Source: JBFWUW01 sp050247075 (lineage in GTDB: Bacteria; Planctomycetota; Planctomycetia; Pirellulales; JBFWUW01). Taken from it: 32,840 nt of DNA. A model generated the notes under the pieces. It made no database searches. It worked only from the letters and a program-made list of their open reading frames with translations, and was not told the origin of the DNA. Of the stretch, positions 24,471 to 31,468 are shown one piece after another (within the stretch, counting starts at the first letter, position 1; each line of letters opens with the position of its first letter). The position numbers were made by a program, and so were the translations under genes. The stretch is taken from assembly GCA_050247075.1 (NCBI GenBank), contig JBFWUW010000072.1, positions 1 through 32,840 on the forward strand, written 5' to 3'.

Positions 24471-25709
24471 GTGCCTGGCCGACCAAAAACGCCATTCCGA
24501 CTCTGCCCTCCCGTTTGGCGCTGTGCGGCTGCCTTGGCAGGTATCTTCGCGGTAAGTTGGACATTGCCCGCCAGCCATGCCGCCGAACCCGTCCCAACCT
24601 TGGTAATTGGCGAAGCGCCGTTATCATCGGAATTGCAATCGGCCTCCGCCAGCGGTCTTCAGTTGATGGTGGACCATCAACCGCGCGAGGTCTCCCAAAA
24701 CGACTTGGTGCTTTGGGGCGCGTTCCGTCCGCCGGCTGCCGTGGCGCAATTGGTTCTGGCTGACGGCGGCCTGTTGGTGGCCGATATTGTGGGTCTTCAA
24801 GACGATCTTTTGCGGCTGGATGTTCCTCTGGCGGGTGCCGCTTCCATCCCCGTGGAAAGCGTGGCCGGCATCTTGTTTCATCCGCCGGGCGATCCTCTCC
24901 GCCGCGACCAATTGGCCGACCGTCTCGCCGCTCGTGATGGCGATTCCGACCTGCTCATTCTGGAGAACGGCGACGAACTCAGCGGCACCGTCACGGGCCT
25001 GGCTGAAACATCCTTGCAATTCAGCCTGGGGGCGGCCCCCATCAAGATCACCCTGGAGCGGGTTGTGGCCTTGCGTTTCAACCCTAAACTGGTCGAACGG
25101 CCCCGGGTCCGTCCGGGTCGCGTGTGGGTTGGACTGTCCGATGGCACCCGGCTATTGGCCGATACGCTTGAATGGACGGGTGCGGAGGCCACGGTTTCGC
25201 TAGCCAGCGGCCAAGACCTGCATGTATCAGGCGCTGAAATCGTCGCCGTGCAGCCGTTGGGTAACCGGACCGTGTATCTTTCCGATCTCAAACCGGCGGG
25301 CTACGTCCACATCCCGTTCCTTAGCTTGTCGTGGCCCTACACTGCCGACCGCAATGTCTTGGGGGGCAGGCTGCGCAGCGGTGGCCGGCTGTATGCCAAG
25401 GGGATTGGCATGCATAGCGCCTCGCGGTTGACGTACCGCATCGACCGCAAGGCCCGGCGGTTTGCCGCCGAAATCGCCCTGGATGATGCAGCCGGCCAAG
25501 AGCAGCGGTCGAGAGGCAGCGTGGTGTTTCGCGTCTTCGTCGATAAGGAAGAACGCTTCGCCAGCCCCGTCATCCGCGGCGGAGAGCCGCCCGTGCCCGT
25601 TTCGGTCGAATTGAAACAGGGGAGTACGTTGAGCCTGCTGGTCGATTTTGGCGACCGCGGCGACGAACTGGACCATGCCAATTGGCTGAATGCCCGTTTT
25701 GAGGAGTAG
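24471..25709 (+). CDS. Exported protein with C-terminal NPCBM domain
   Basis: This protein starts at GTG 24471, one base after the previous stop, and has 412 residues. The signal peptide is proline- and arginine-rich, with the core AAALAGIFAVSWTLPASHAAE (about 19-39). Residues 60-270 are beta-rich with alternating hydrophobic strands, including paired segments such as DGGLLVADIVGLQDDLLRLDV and GDELSGTVTGLAETSLQFSL, suggesting internal repeats of a barrel- or SH3-like strand module. Residues about 295-412 are an NPCBM-type carbohydrate-binding domain: LYAKGIGMHSASRLTYRI, then ALDDAAG, SVVFRVFVDKEE and a closing LLVDFGDRGDELDHANWLNARF. NPCBM domains bind glycans on carbohydrate-active proteins, so the protein may attach to envelope or extracellular polysaccharide. 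No catalytic domain is present. Confidence 0.87.
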   Translation: MPGRPKTPFRLCPPVWRCAAALAGIFAVSWTLPASHAAEPVPTLVIGEAPLSSELQSASASGLQLMVDHQPREVSQNDLVLWGAFRPPAAVAQLVLADGGLLVADIVGLQDDLLRLDVPLAGAASIPVESVAGILFHPPGDPLRRDQLADRLAARDGDSDLLILENGDELSGTVTGLAETSLQFSLGAAPIKITLERVVALRFNPKLVERPRVRPGRVWVGLSDGTRLLADTLEWTGAEATVSLASGQDLHVSGAEIVAVQPLGNRTVYLSDLKPAGYVHIPFLSLSWPYTADRNVLGGRLRSGGRLYAKGIGMHSASRLTYRIDRKARRFAAEIALDDAAGQEQRSRGSVVFRVFVDKEERFASPVIRGGEPPVPVSVELKQGSTLSLLVDFGDRGDELDHANWLNARFEE

Positions 25710-25712
25710 GCC

Positions 25713-26984
25713 ATGCCTGGCGGAATTCGCCCGCGCGGCTGCTGGTGGCTGTTGCCTGCGCTATTCGCCGTTGGCTGTTCATCCTCGCGGCAGCCTCCCA
25801 CGATGGCCGACTTGCACGCCCAAGCCATTGCCGCGCGCGATGAAGCACGGCAGGCTCGGCACGACCGCCAACCTCAAGTCGCCCGGCAAGCGGCCGATCG
25901 CGCCGTGGCGGCGGAAGAAGCCGCCGGCCAGGTTGAACCAGCTCCGCCACTCGCCATCGAACTTCGGCCAGAGATCAAGGCCGCTAGAGCCGCCGCGGAC
26001 AAATACGCCAGCCTGGCCGAGGAAGACCAGCGGTTGGCTGACTTGACCTCGAGCTGGTCCGCCGGAATCTACCGTTCGGGGCGTGGCCTGGCGATGTCGG
26101 GCGTGCTGCAAGGCCTGGCGCTGGCCGCCCGGCAAGCCAGTCGGAGCGATATCTCCACCTTGCCGGCCGGCGTGCGCGACTCCGCCCAGCAGGCCGCCGA
26201 TTTGGCGGAATGGGCCACCGGCCGAAGCAAGCTCCCCGGCGGAAAGACCGACTGGGCCGGCGTGGCCGACGACCTGGACTCCCTGTATAAAGAGCAACCC
26301 GCGGCCATCGCTTTGTTTCTGGCCGTAGCCCACTTGATGACGGGCCACGAGCAATTGGCCCTGTGCGAGGTGGCCCAAGTCGATCCCCAGAACTTGCGGA
26401 CCGACGAACAGCGGCATCAGGCGGCGCTCGTGCGCGGCGTGGCCTACTCCGCCAACGGCCTGCGGCATTTGGCGGTCGAGACGTTGGAACAGGCCGCGGT
26501 GCCTGGCAATGCCGATAGCCAATCCGCGCCGGAGTTGCTGGCCTCCGTTCACCTGTTGCTGGGTTATCTTTGGTTTCGCGCGGGCGACTACCGTCAGGCC
26601 GACATGGAGATCGCCCGGTCGCTGCAAGTCTGGCCCAACAATCCCCTGGCGATATTTCTGACGGGCGAGCGGCTGGCGGCGTCGGGTGAGTATGAACGGG
26701 CCGCCGATTCACTTTCCGCGCTGGCCGCTGGCAGCCAGCACGAATGGCTGGCCAGCCGGGTGGAACAGCGCGCCCGCGAGATCCGCGACAGCCGCGAGCA
26801 GGCCGAGCCAATCTTGCACGACCCGGCATTTCTGCGCGATCTGAGCCTGCATTTTCTGGGACTGGCGGCGGAACACGCACAAGACAACGCGGCCCAAAGC
26901 TGGAAGAACCTGGCGGAAGCGGCCCGCTCTTTCGGACGCGAGATGATTGGCAATCTGCCCGGTTCGGACCAGCCCCAGGAATAG
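25713..26984 (+). CDS. TPR-like lipoprotein
   Basis: This 423-residue protein begins with a lipoprotein signal (WWLLPALFAVGC; the lipobox cysteine is C22), followed by SSS, so it is expected to be lipid-anchored outside the cytoplasmic membrane. Residues 30-125 are alanine-, arginine- and glutamine-rich helices. Residues about 230-345 read as TPR-like repeats: LVRGVAYSANGLRHLAVETL, LLLGYLWFRAGDYRQADMEI and IFLTGERLAASGEYERAADS, with the usual G/Y and A positions of the TPR. The gene starts 3 bp after the NPCBM gene and closes the tightly spaced cluster. TPR lipoproteins usually act as assembly platforms, and the gene could supply the docking partner for the other exported members of this unit. 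No enzyme motif is seen. Confidence 0.86.
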   Translation: MPGGIRPRGCWWLLPALFAVGCSSSRQPPTMADLHAQAIAARDEARQARHDRQPQVARQAADRAVAAEEAAGQVEPAPPLAIELRPEIKAARAAADKYASLAEEDQRLADLTSSWSAGIYRSGRGLAMSGVLQGLALAARQASRSDISTLPAGVRDSAQQAADLAEWATGRSKLPGGKTDWAGVADDLDSLYKEQPAAIALFLAVAHLMTGHEQLALCEVAQVDPQNLRTDEQRHQAALVRGVAYSANGLRHLAVETLEQAAVPGNADSQSAPELLASVHLLLGYLWFRAGDYRQADMEIARSLQVWPNNPLAIFLTGERLAASGEYERAADSLSALAAGSQHEWLASRVEQRAREIRDSREQAEPILHDPAFLRDLSLHFLGLAAEHAQDNAAQSWKNLAEAARSFGREMIGNLPGSDQPQE

Positions 26985-27027
26985 CGCTACGGGGCAATCG
27001 TCCGTCGCATTCGGCTCCCGGAAATAA

Positions 27028-27079
27028 ATCGGCGATGGAATCGCCTTCTACAACACGCGTCGGAGCCGTCTCTGACGGC
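27028..27079. repeat. GGCGATnnnATCGCC repeat copy followed by a second small hairpin
   Basis: Positions 27028-27055 are the inverted copy of 8856-8883 (27 of 28 bases). Directly after it GCCGTC-TCT-GACGGC (27065-27079) is a perfect 6-bp stem with a 3-nt loop. Both lie after the last gene of the MoxR cluster and before surE. Neither is followed by a T-run, so they are not clear terminators. Confidence 0.75.
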
Positions 27080-27190
27080 GATAAACCGCTCCACATCGGT
27101 GGTTGAAGTCGTCACGGCGGCGATTATAGTGGAGAAATACCGCCTGGGACGGGCGGAATGCGGGCGGTTCCTGGACGGACAACGTGTACA

Positions 27191-27955
27191 GTGCTGATTC
27201 TGCTAACCAACGATGACGGCATTTATGCCCCGGGCCTGGCGGCTTTGGAGCAAGAACTAAAGCGCTTGGGTGAGGTGATTGTCGTTGCGCCGGCCACCGA
27301 GCAAAGCGGCGTGGCGCACTCCATCACGTTCCTCAGTCCGCTGATCGTCAAAGAGGTTTTCGACGGCACCCGCCGGCGCGGTTGGGGGGTGGAAGGGAGC
27401 CCCGCCGACAGCGTCAAGATTGGCATTTTTGAGTTTTGCCCGCGGCGGCCAGACCTGGTCGTTAGCGGCATCAATAACGGCCTGAACGCGGGCATCAACG
27501 TGTTGTATAGCGGTACGGTGGCCGCGGCTATTGAGGGGGCGTTTTTTGGCATTACCAGCATCGCGGTTTCGCTGGAATACGCCGAACCGCCCCGCTTTGA
27601 ACGGGCAGCCCCGCTGGCCGTGCATGTCATCGAACAAATCGTCGCCCGGCAAGGGACGCAGCCGCGGCTTTACAACTTGAACATTCCCAAACAGGCCCTC
27701 AACCAGACACAAGGAATAAAGATCGTGCCGATGGGCGTGGCCCGCTACGGAGAGGAATTCGAGCGCCGCACCGACCCGCGAGGCAGAACCTACTACTGGG
27801 CCACCAACGAACCGCCCCCCGAGCCGGGCGAACAAGAGACCGACCTGACGGAATTATCACGAGGCCACGTCACGCTAACTCCCCTCGATTTTGACCTGAC
27901 CCGGCACCAAATGCTGCCGGAAATGCGCGACTGGCGGTTGGAACTGCCGGAGTAA
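27191..27955 (+). CDS. surE: 5'-nucleotidase SurE
   Basis: SurE is a cytoplasmic, metal-dependent phosphatase that removes phosphate from nucleoside 5'- and 3'-monophosphates and is linked to stationary-phase survival. Starting at GTG 27191 the protein begins MLILLTNDDGIYAPG, exactly as family members do, and has 254 residues, the normal length. Metal ligands are D8 and D9 (NDDG), S39 in TEQSG and the Asn pair in SGINNGLNAG (93-101). The Ser/Thr-rich VVAPATEQSG and SVKIGIFE-type nucleotide-binding parts are present. An in-frame ATG at 27158 would add 11 residues and is less likely on family grounds. The gene lies 206 bp after the TPR lipoprotein gene, behind a repeat, and so is probably a separate unit. 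Assignment is secure. Confidence 0.96.
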   Translation: MLILLTNDDGIYAPGLAALEQELKRLGEVIVVAPATEQSGVAHSITFLSPLIVKEVFDGTRRRGWGVEGSPADSVKIGIFEFCPRRPDLVVSGINNGLNAGINVLYSGTVAAAIEGAFFGITSIAVSLEYAEPPRFERAAPLAVHVIEQIVARQGTQPRLYNLNIPKQALNQTQGIKIVPMGVARYGEEFERRTDPRGRTYYWATNEPPPEPGEQETDLTELSRGHVTLTPLDFDLTRHQMLPEMRDWRLELPE

Positions 27956-28024
27956 CGCGTTGCGACAAGACATCACGGAGGCAAGTAAACTCCCCTGGCT
28001 GCTGCTCCCCTGAAGGTGCTCCCC

Positions 28025-28309
28025 ATGAAATGTTTGCTGTTCTCCATCGTGGCCCTGGCCGCCTGCCTGGCTGCCACTCCGGCACAAGCCGAGAATTGGA
28101 TGTTCCAACGCTCGTACTATTCCCACACGCCGGTAGCGCCGGTACAGATTGGGCCGCGCACCGTGGGCGGGCCGTACTACACCCGGCCGCAAGGCGAATT
28201 CGTCCGCAGCGGCTACCGCTGGCTGAACAGCCGCATCGTCGTGGGGGGCCAGTCAGTCGATCAATACATCTTGCGAGAAGGCTGGATTCAATACGGCGCG
28301 CAATACTAA
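28025..28309 (+). CDS. Small exported protein, conserved in planctomycetes
   Basis: This 94-residue protein starts at ATG 28025, with AAGGTG seven bases before it. It has a textbook signal peptide (MKCLLFSIVALAACLAATPAQA, cleavage before ENW). The mature 72 residues are rich in Y, R, G and P and contain RSYYSHTPVAPVQIG, YYTRPQGEFVRSGYRWLNS and a final EGWIQYGAQY. I recognise this pattern from short, secreted planctomycete proteins of unknown function. There is no cysteine in the mature part and no catalytic motif. It is 69 bp after surE and ends before a strong double hairpin. An in-frame GTG at 28016 would add only three residues. Function unknown. Confidence 0.82.
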   Translation: MKCLLFSIVALAACLAATPAQAENWMFQRSYYSHTPVAPVQIGPRTVGGPYYTRPQGEFVRSGYRWLNSRIVVGGQSVDQYILREGWIQYGAQY

Positions 28310-28347
28310 TGCAATGTCACGCCTAAGAATTAAGGTTCCATCCAAAC

Positions 28348-28422
28348 GGGTGCCACTGGCGGCTCATCCGCCAGTGGCGCTGCAGCACTCTGGTCCACTG
28401 GCGGACAAGCCGCCAGTGGCAC
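28348..28422. repeat. GGTGCCACTGGCGG double hairpin between convergent genes
   Basis: GCCACTGGCGG-CTCAT-CCGCCAGTGGC (28351-28377) is a perfect 11-bp stem, and CCACTGGCGG-ACAAG-CCGCCAGTGG (28394-28418) a perfect 10-bp stem. In addition, the outermost arms GGTGCCACTGGCGG (28348-28361) and CCGCCAGTGGCACC (28409-28422) pair over 14 bp, so the block can fold as two small hairpins or one long one. It lies between the stops of two convergent genes and may serve as a two-way transcription stop, but no T-run follows either hairpin. Its sequence looks like a dispersed palindromic unit rather than a classical terminator. Confidence 0.88.
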
Positions 28423-28485
28423 CCTCAAATAATGCCGTGACCTCAACTAAAGCTGTGAAAAGACATTCGTCAGCTGGCAATCGCT

Positions 28486-30585
28486 TTATTCAATATCCAG
28501 TTCTTGCAGATACTTCTCTAGCGCCAACTTGGCCTGGCGTTCTTGTTCGATCAAGTCGGTGGCTTGTGGTTGGAGCTTTTCCAACTTGTCTTCCAGCGTG
28601 CCAAACTTCTTGACCAGTCGCTGGTAGAGCTGGCCATCTTTTTCCAGCACTTTCATATTCTCGCGTAGGCGTTGTTGATCCCCCGTCACGGCGAGCAGGC
28701 TTTCCTCGATTTTTGTTCGTTCCCCCGCCAGCCGGGCGATCTCCAGCTTCAACCGGGCGATCTCGTCGAAGGCCGCCTTGACGCGTTCATCCACAACGGC
28801 CTGCGAGCGAAAGAACTCTGTTTCGGCATCGGCCAGCGTGTCGATGGCCGTAACGCGCTCCACTACTTGTTCATCAACCAGATGCAGCGTGGCGGGCTCG
28901 CCCGGCTTGGCCAGCACCTCAAACCGTTGCAGGCTGCGCGTCGTCTCGGCGGCCATGGCGGGCTGAACCAGTTTCCAATCGGCCTCCAACGCCCGCTCCA
29001 GCAGCATGTTCTTGGTTTTCGAGCCGGAGTTCTTCACGGTCCAGTGCTGCGTTCTCCGCAGGCGGTAGTCGGCGTGCAACTGCCCGCCCGAGACGCGGAC
29101 GGTGACAAGTTCCTCCACCTGGGCGTCCCAGTCCGAAGCCACCTCGACATCCAGATCGAGCGCGTAGGTAATCAGCCGCGAAGTGTCGGGCTGCAGATCC
29201 AAAATGCGGGCGTTGCCGGCGTAGTTGCCGCCGTCGTAGACCGTGATTGGGCCTTGCATCAGGTGCAAGCCGGTGGTGTTTTTGAGTCGCAAGGCATTCA
29301 GCGGATGCTTTTCGTGCGTCTGGCTGTTAAACAGCGACAGCTTCTCCGACTCCACCGCCTGGTTCACGATCGGCAACAGGGCCGACTTTTGCCGCGCCAA
29401 CGTGACGGGGCTTTCAAGCGCATATTGGAACAGCTCGCCCACTTCGCCGCCGGAGGCAGCCGCTTCCACCCCTTGCCCCGGATCGAGCGGAGTTGCGGGT
29501 GCCGCGCTGCGTTCTGGCTCCTCACGACCAAAGATGCCGCCGCCCCCTCCGAACCCACCACCGCCACCGCCAAATCCGCCGCCACCCATTCCCCCCATGC
29601 CCCCGCCAAAGCCGCCCCCTTGACGCCCCCGAAACTCCTCCGCGCGGGCGGCCAGGTCTTGGTCGTGCAGTTTAGAGACCAGCCCGGCGAACAACTCGGG
29701 CTGCACGACGGGGCGGCGGACGTACAGCGACTGGTACAAATCCATCAAAAACGAAATCGGCCGGCCGCTGACCAGGGTCAGCTCGATGCCGCTCCAATCC
29801 TCCTCGGTCGTGTTTTCTACAATCGCCCAGCCTTGCAGCAGCGGCTGCTCGTCCTCGCGCAGCACCAGCCGGTAGCTGGTTTTCCAGATCGGCGACTCTT
29901 GTACGTAGCCCACCCGCACCGGACGGGCACCCTGGCCGGTGAATTGCAACGTGACAGCCCGCTTATCGTTGGAGTGCGACAGGGCCAGCACGGCCAGGGC
30001 CTTACGCAGGTCGGCATCGAGCGCCGGATCGAGCAGCTTGAGGCGGCGAACCTTGTCCAGCGAAATGCTTTCCAGCCCATCGTCGGTCAGGACATTCAAT
30101 ACATCGCTTTCGACAAACTCCCCCGGCGCGCCGGCTTTTGGCTGCGGACGTAGTTCAATTCCCAAGATGGTCCCTTGGACTGTCTTATCCAGTTCTACCT
30201 CCACCCGCTCGCCGCGCACCTGCCGCAGCAGGTCGGCCAGGGTCGGCTCGTCGGTCAGGTCGATTCGAAACGTTTGCAGTGTGCGGGTCAACGGTTCTTG
30301 GCTGGCATAACTGACCGCCCCGATCTTGCCGCCGCCTTCATCTTGCACGACCATGCTCATCAGCAGGTCGTTGACATCCTCGGCGTTGAACCGCAGTTGC
30401 AGTAAAGCATCGCCTTCAACTTCGCCGCGGCGCTCAAAATAGCCCACACCGGAAGTAAACAGCACGACTTTTTTCAGCGGTACGGGGGCAGGGGCATCCG
30501 CGGCATGGCAACGCGCGCCTGGGCCAGCGGCGGCGATGGCCAAGGCCAACGGCAGCGCGCAACGACAGAAGGTAATCTTCGACAT
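28486..30585 (-). CDS. Exported DUF4139-like protein with glycine-rich insertion
   Basis: The start is the ATG at 30583-30585 with GGAAAGAG just upstream; a longer frame to 30618 was not used. The 699-residue protein has a signal peptide (LPLALAIAAAGPGARCHAA). Its N-terminal part (VPLKKVVLFTSGVGYFERRG) and later segments with SPIWKTSYRLVL and NTTEEDWSGIELTLVSGRPISF are typical of DUF4139 proteins, whose strands form beta-sandwich domains. About residues 321-350 are a glycine-rich stretch with runs of four to six G between F and M residues, inserted between the two halves of the DUF4139 part. The last 100 residues form a coiled coil (for example DEIARLKLEIARLAGERTKI). It is encoded convergently to the small exported protein. 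The role is unknown; envelope structure is the most likely guess. Confidence 0.87.
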   Translation of the reverse strand: MSKITFCRCALPLALAIAAAGPGARCHAADAPAPVPLKKVVLFTSGVGYFERRGEVEGDALLQLRFNAEDVNDLLMSMVVQDEGGGKIGAVSYASQEPLTRTLQTFRIDLTDEPTLADLLRQVRGERVEVELDKTVQGTILGIELRPQPKAGAPGEFVESDVLNVLTDDGLESISLDKVRRLKLLDPALDADLRKALAVLALSHSNDKRAVTLQFTGQGARPVRVGYVQESPIWKTSYRLVLREDEQPLLQGWAIVENTTEEDWSGIELTLVSGRPISFLMDLYQSLYVRRPVVQPELFAGLVSKLHDQDLAARAEEFRGRQGGGFGGGMGGMGGGGFGGGGGGFGGGGGIFGREEPERSAAPATPLDPGQGVEAAASGGEVGELFQYALESPVTLARQKSALLPIVNQAVESEKLSLFNSQTHEKHPLNALRLKNTTGLHLMQGPITVYDGGNYAGNARILDLQPDTSRLITYALDLDVEVASDWDAQVEELVTVRVSGGQLHADYRLRRTQHWTVKNSGSKTKNMLLERALEADWKLVQPAMAAETTRSLQRFEVLAKPGEPATLHLVDEQVVERVTAIDTLADAETEFFRSQAVVDERVKAAFDEIARLKLEIARLAGERTKIEESLLAVTGDQQRLRENMKVLEKDGQLYQRLVKKFGTLEDKLEKLQPQATDLIEQERQAKLALEKYLQELDIE

Positions 30586-30742
30586 GGTCTCTTTCCTGTT
30601 CCGAGGAAGATATGACACGGTTCCATTCGTTCGCCAGAACGGCGGCGATGGAGGTATTCTGCGCGCCGCGATGGCGGGTTAGCAAGCAAAATCCAGCGAA
30701 TCGTGGATGGAGGAACGGTTTTAGTGGTCGGCGGTAAAGCTT

Positions 30743-30777
30743 TCAGCTATTAGCGATCAGCCGTCAGCCGTCAGCTT
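30743..30777. repeat. Short heptamer array of the TCAGCCG type
   Basis: Five adjacent heptamers are seen: TCAGCTA, TTAGCGA, TCAGCCG, TCAGCCG and TCAGCTT. The unit is unrelated to the AAAACT-type heptamers at 13592-13714 but has the same 7-bp period. Confidence 0.7.
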
Positions 30778-30990
30778 TTGGAAATCGGCAAGTCGCGTTT
30801 TTTTGCACGCGACGCGGGGCGTTTAGGAGGTTAACACCGACTGGGCTACGATAGATGCCCGCTAAGTTGCTGGGAAGCGTTTGTTGGTTCTGTTGCATGG
30901 AATATGGATATCCGCGAGTTGTTCCGACAACCAGCGGCCCGTGGAACGTCGATATTACGATTGAGTGATCTCAGCCTGTAAGGCTGAAGG

Positions 30991-31182
30991 ATTCTAGCCC
31001 TGGGTTGAGTGGCAACGCCACGAAACCCAGGGTCGTCGGCCAATCGCCTTCGTGGTGTGGCCTGAAGGGCCACGGGATGGCACGGGTTAGTGATTCCCCG
31101 GCCCTTACAGGGCCTTACCACGAATTATTCGGCTGTTTTCCCTGGGTCTGCGCGACTCTGTCGCTTGACCCAGGGCTAGAAT
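30991..31182. repeat. 192-bp nested dyad with two covarying hairpins
   Basis: The ends ATTCTAGCCCTGGGTT (30991-31006) and GACCCAGGGCTAGAAT (31167-31182) pair at 15 of 16 bases. Each half carries one hairpin: CCCTGGGTT...AACCCAGGG (30998-31032), with inner stem GTGGC-AAC-GCCAC; and CCCTGGGTC...GACCCAGGG (31140-31175), with inner stem GCGAC/GTCGC. Further inside, TTCGTGGT (31049-31056) pairs with ACCACGAA (31117-31124). A 13-bp pair GGCCTGAAGGGCC (31059-31071) and GGCCCTTCAGGCC (31188-31200) extends the element by 18 bases. It looks like two diverged copies of one unit in inverted orientation. Confidence 0.88.
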
Positions 31183-31457
31183 CCCTTGGCCCTTCAGGCC
31201 AGTGCAAGTCAGGATAGGTGCATGCGAGGCAGGGTGCATCCCTCGTGGCATGGCTGCTGGCCGGCCCCAGCGGCCAACGGAACCAACCGTTTCCCGCTTA
31301 CAACGCCGTGGTCCAAAAATCCGCTTGGCCCGGCCGCCCGGCATGTGTAGGCTGATATCCGCTTGCTCGCCGATCGCGGGCCTCGGAACGCCGCGGCGGT
31401 GGAGCAGCGAACGGTCGATCGATGCGTGGCTGGCGTTCGCCAGCCGGCGTCCAACAG

Positions 31458-31463
31458 AGGAGG
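31458..31463 (+). promoter_or_regulatory. Strong ribosome-binding site deciding the start at 31469
   Basis: AGGAGG lies 5 bases before the ATG at 31469. It fixes the start of the secretin-N-terminal-like protein directly at its signal peptide; the frame is open much further upstream, as far as 31202. Confidence 0.88.
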
Positions 31464-31468
31464 CTTCC

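Larger units (their letters stand above)
30586..31468. other. Repeat-rich intergenic gap of 883 bp
   Basis: No protein-coding gene is convincing here; several frames are open only because they run through repeats. In order it holds a heptamer array (30743-30777), a 7-bp stem with T-rich loop (GTCGCGT/ACGCGAC, 30792-30798 with 30807-30813), the nested dyad element (30991-31182) and about 250 bases before the next gene in which I see nothing. The gap lies between two divergently transcribed genes, so it must hold their promoters, though none could be pinned down. Confidence 0.6.

Noticed and set aside
28672..30153. Plus-strand open frame of 493 codons opposite the DUF4139 gene
   Set aside because: There is no family motif or ribosome site and the composition is of a shadow frame (H-, Q-, G-rich); the minus-strand protein has a signal peptide, domains and a good start.
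30792..30813. Hairpin GTCGCGT/ACGCGAC as a terminator
   Set aside because: The T-rich part is the loop, not a tail after the stem, and the genes on both sides point away from it.
30826..30850. AGGAGGT-type ribosome site in the repeat-rich gap
   Set aside because: No start codon follows at a usable distance in a frame that stays open; a stop comes within a few codons.
30846..31121. Minus-strand 91-codon open frame
   Set aside because: It runs through the nested dyad repeat, has no ribosome site and its product has no recognisable feature.
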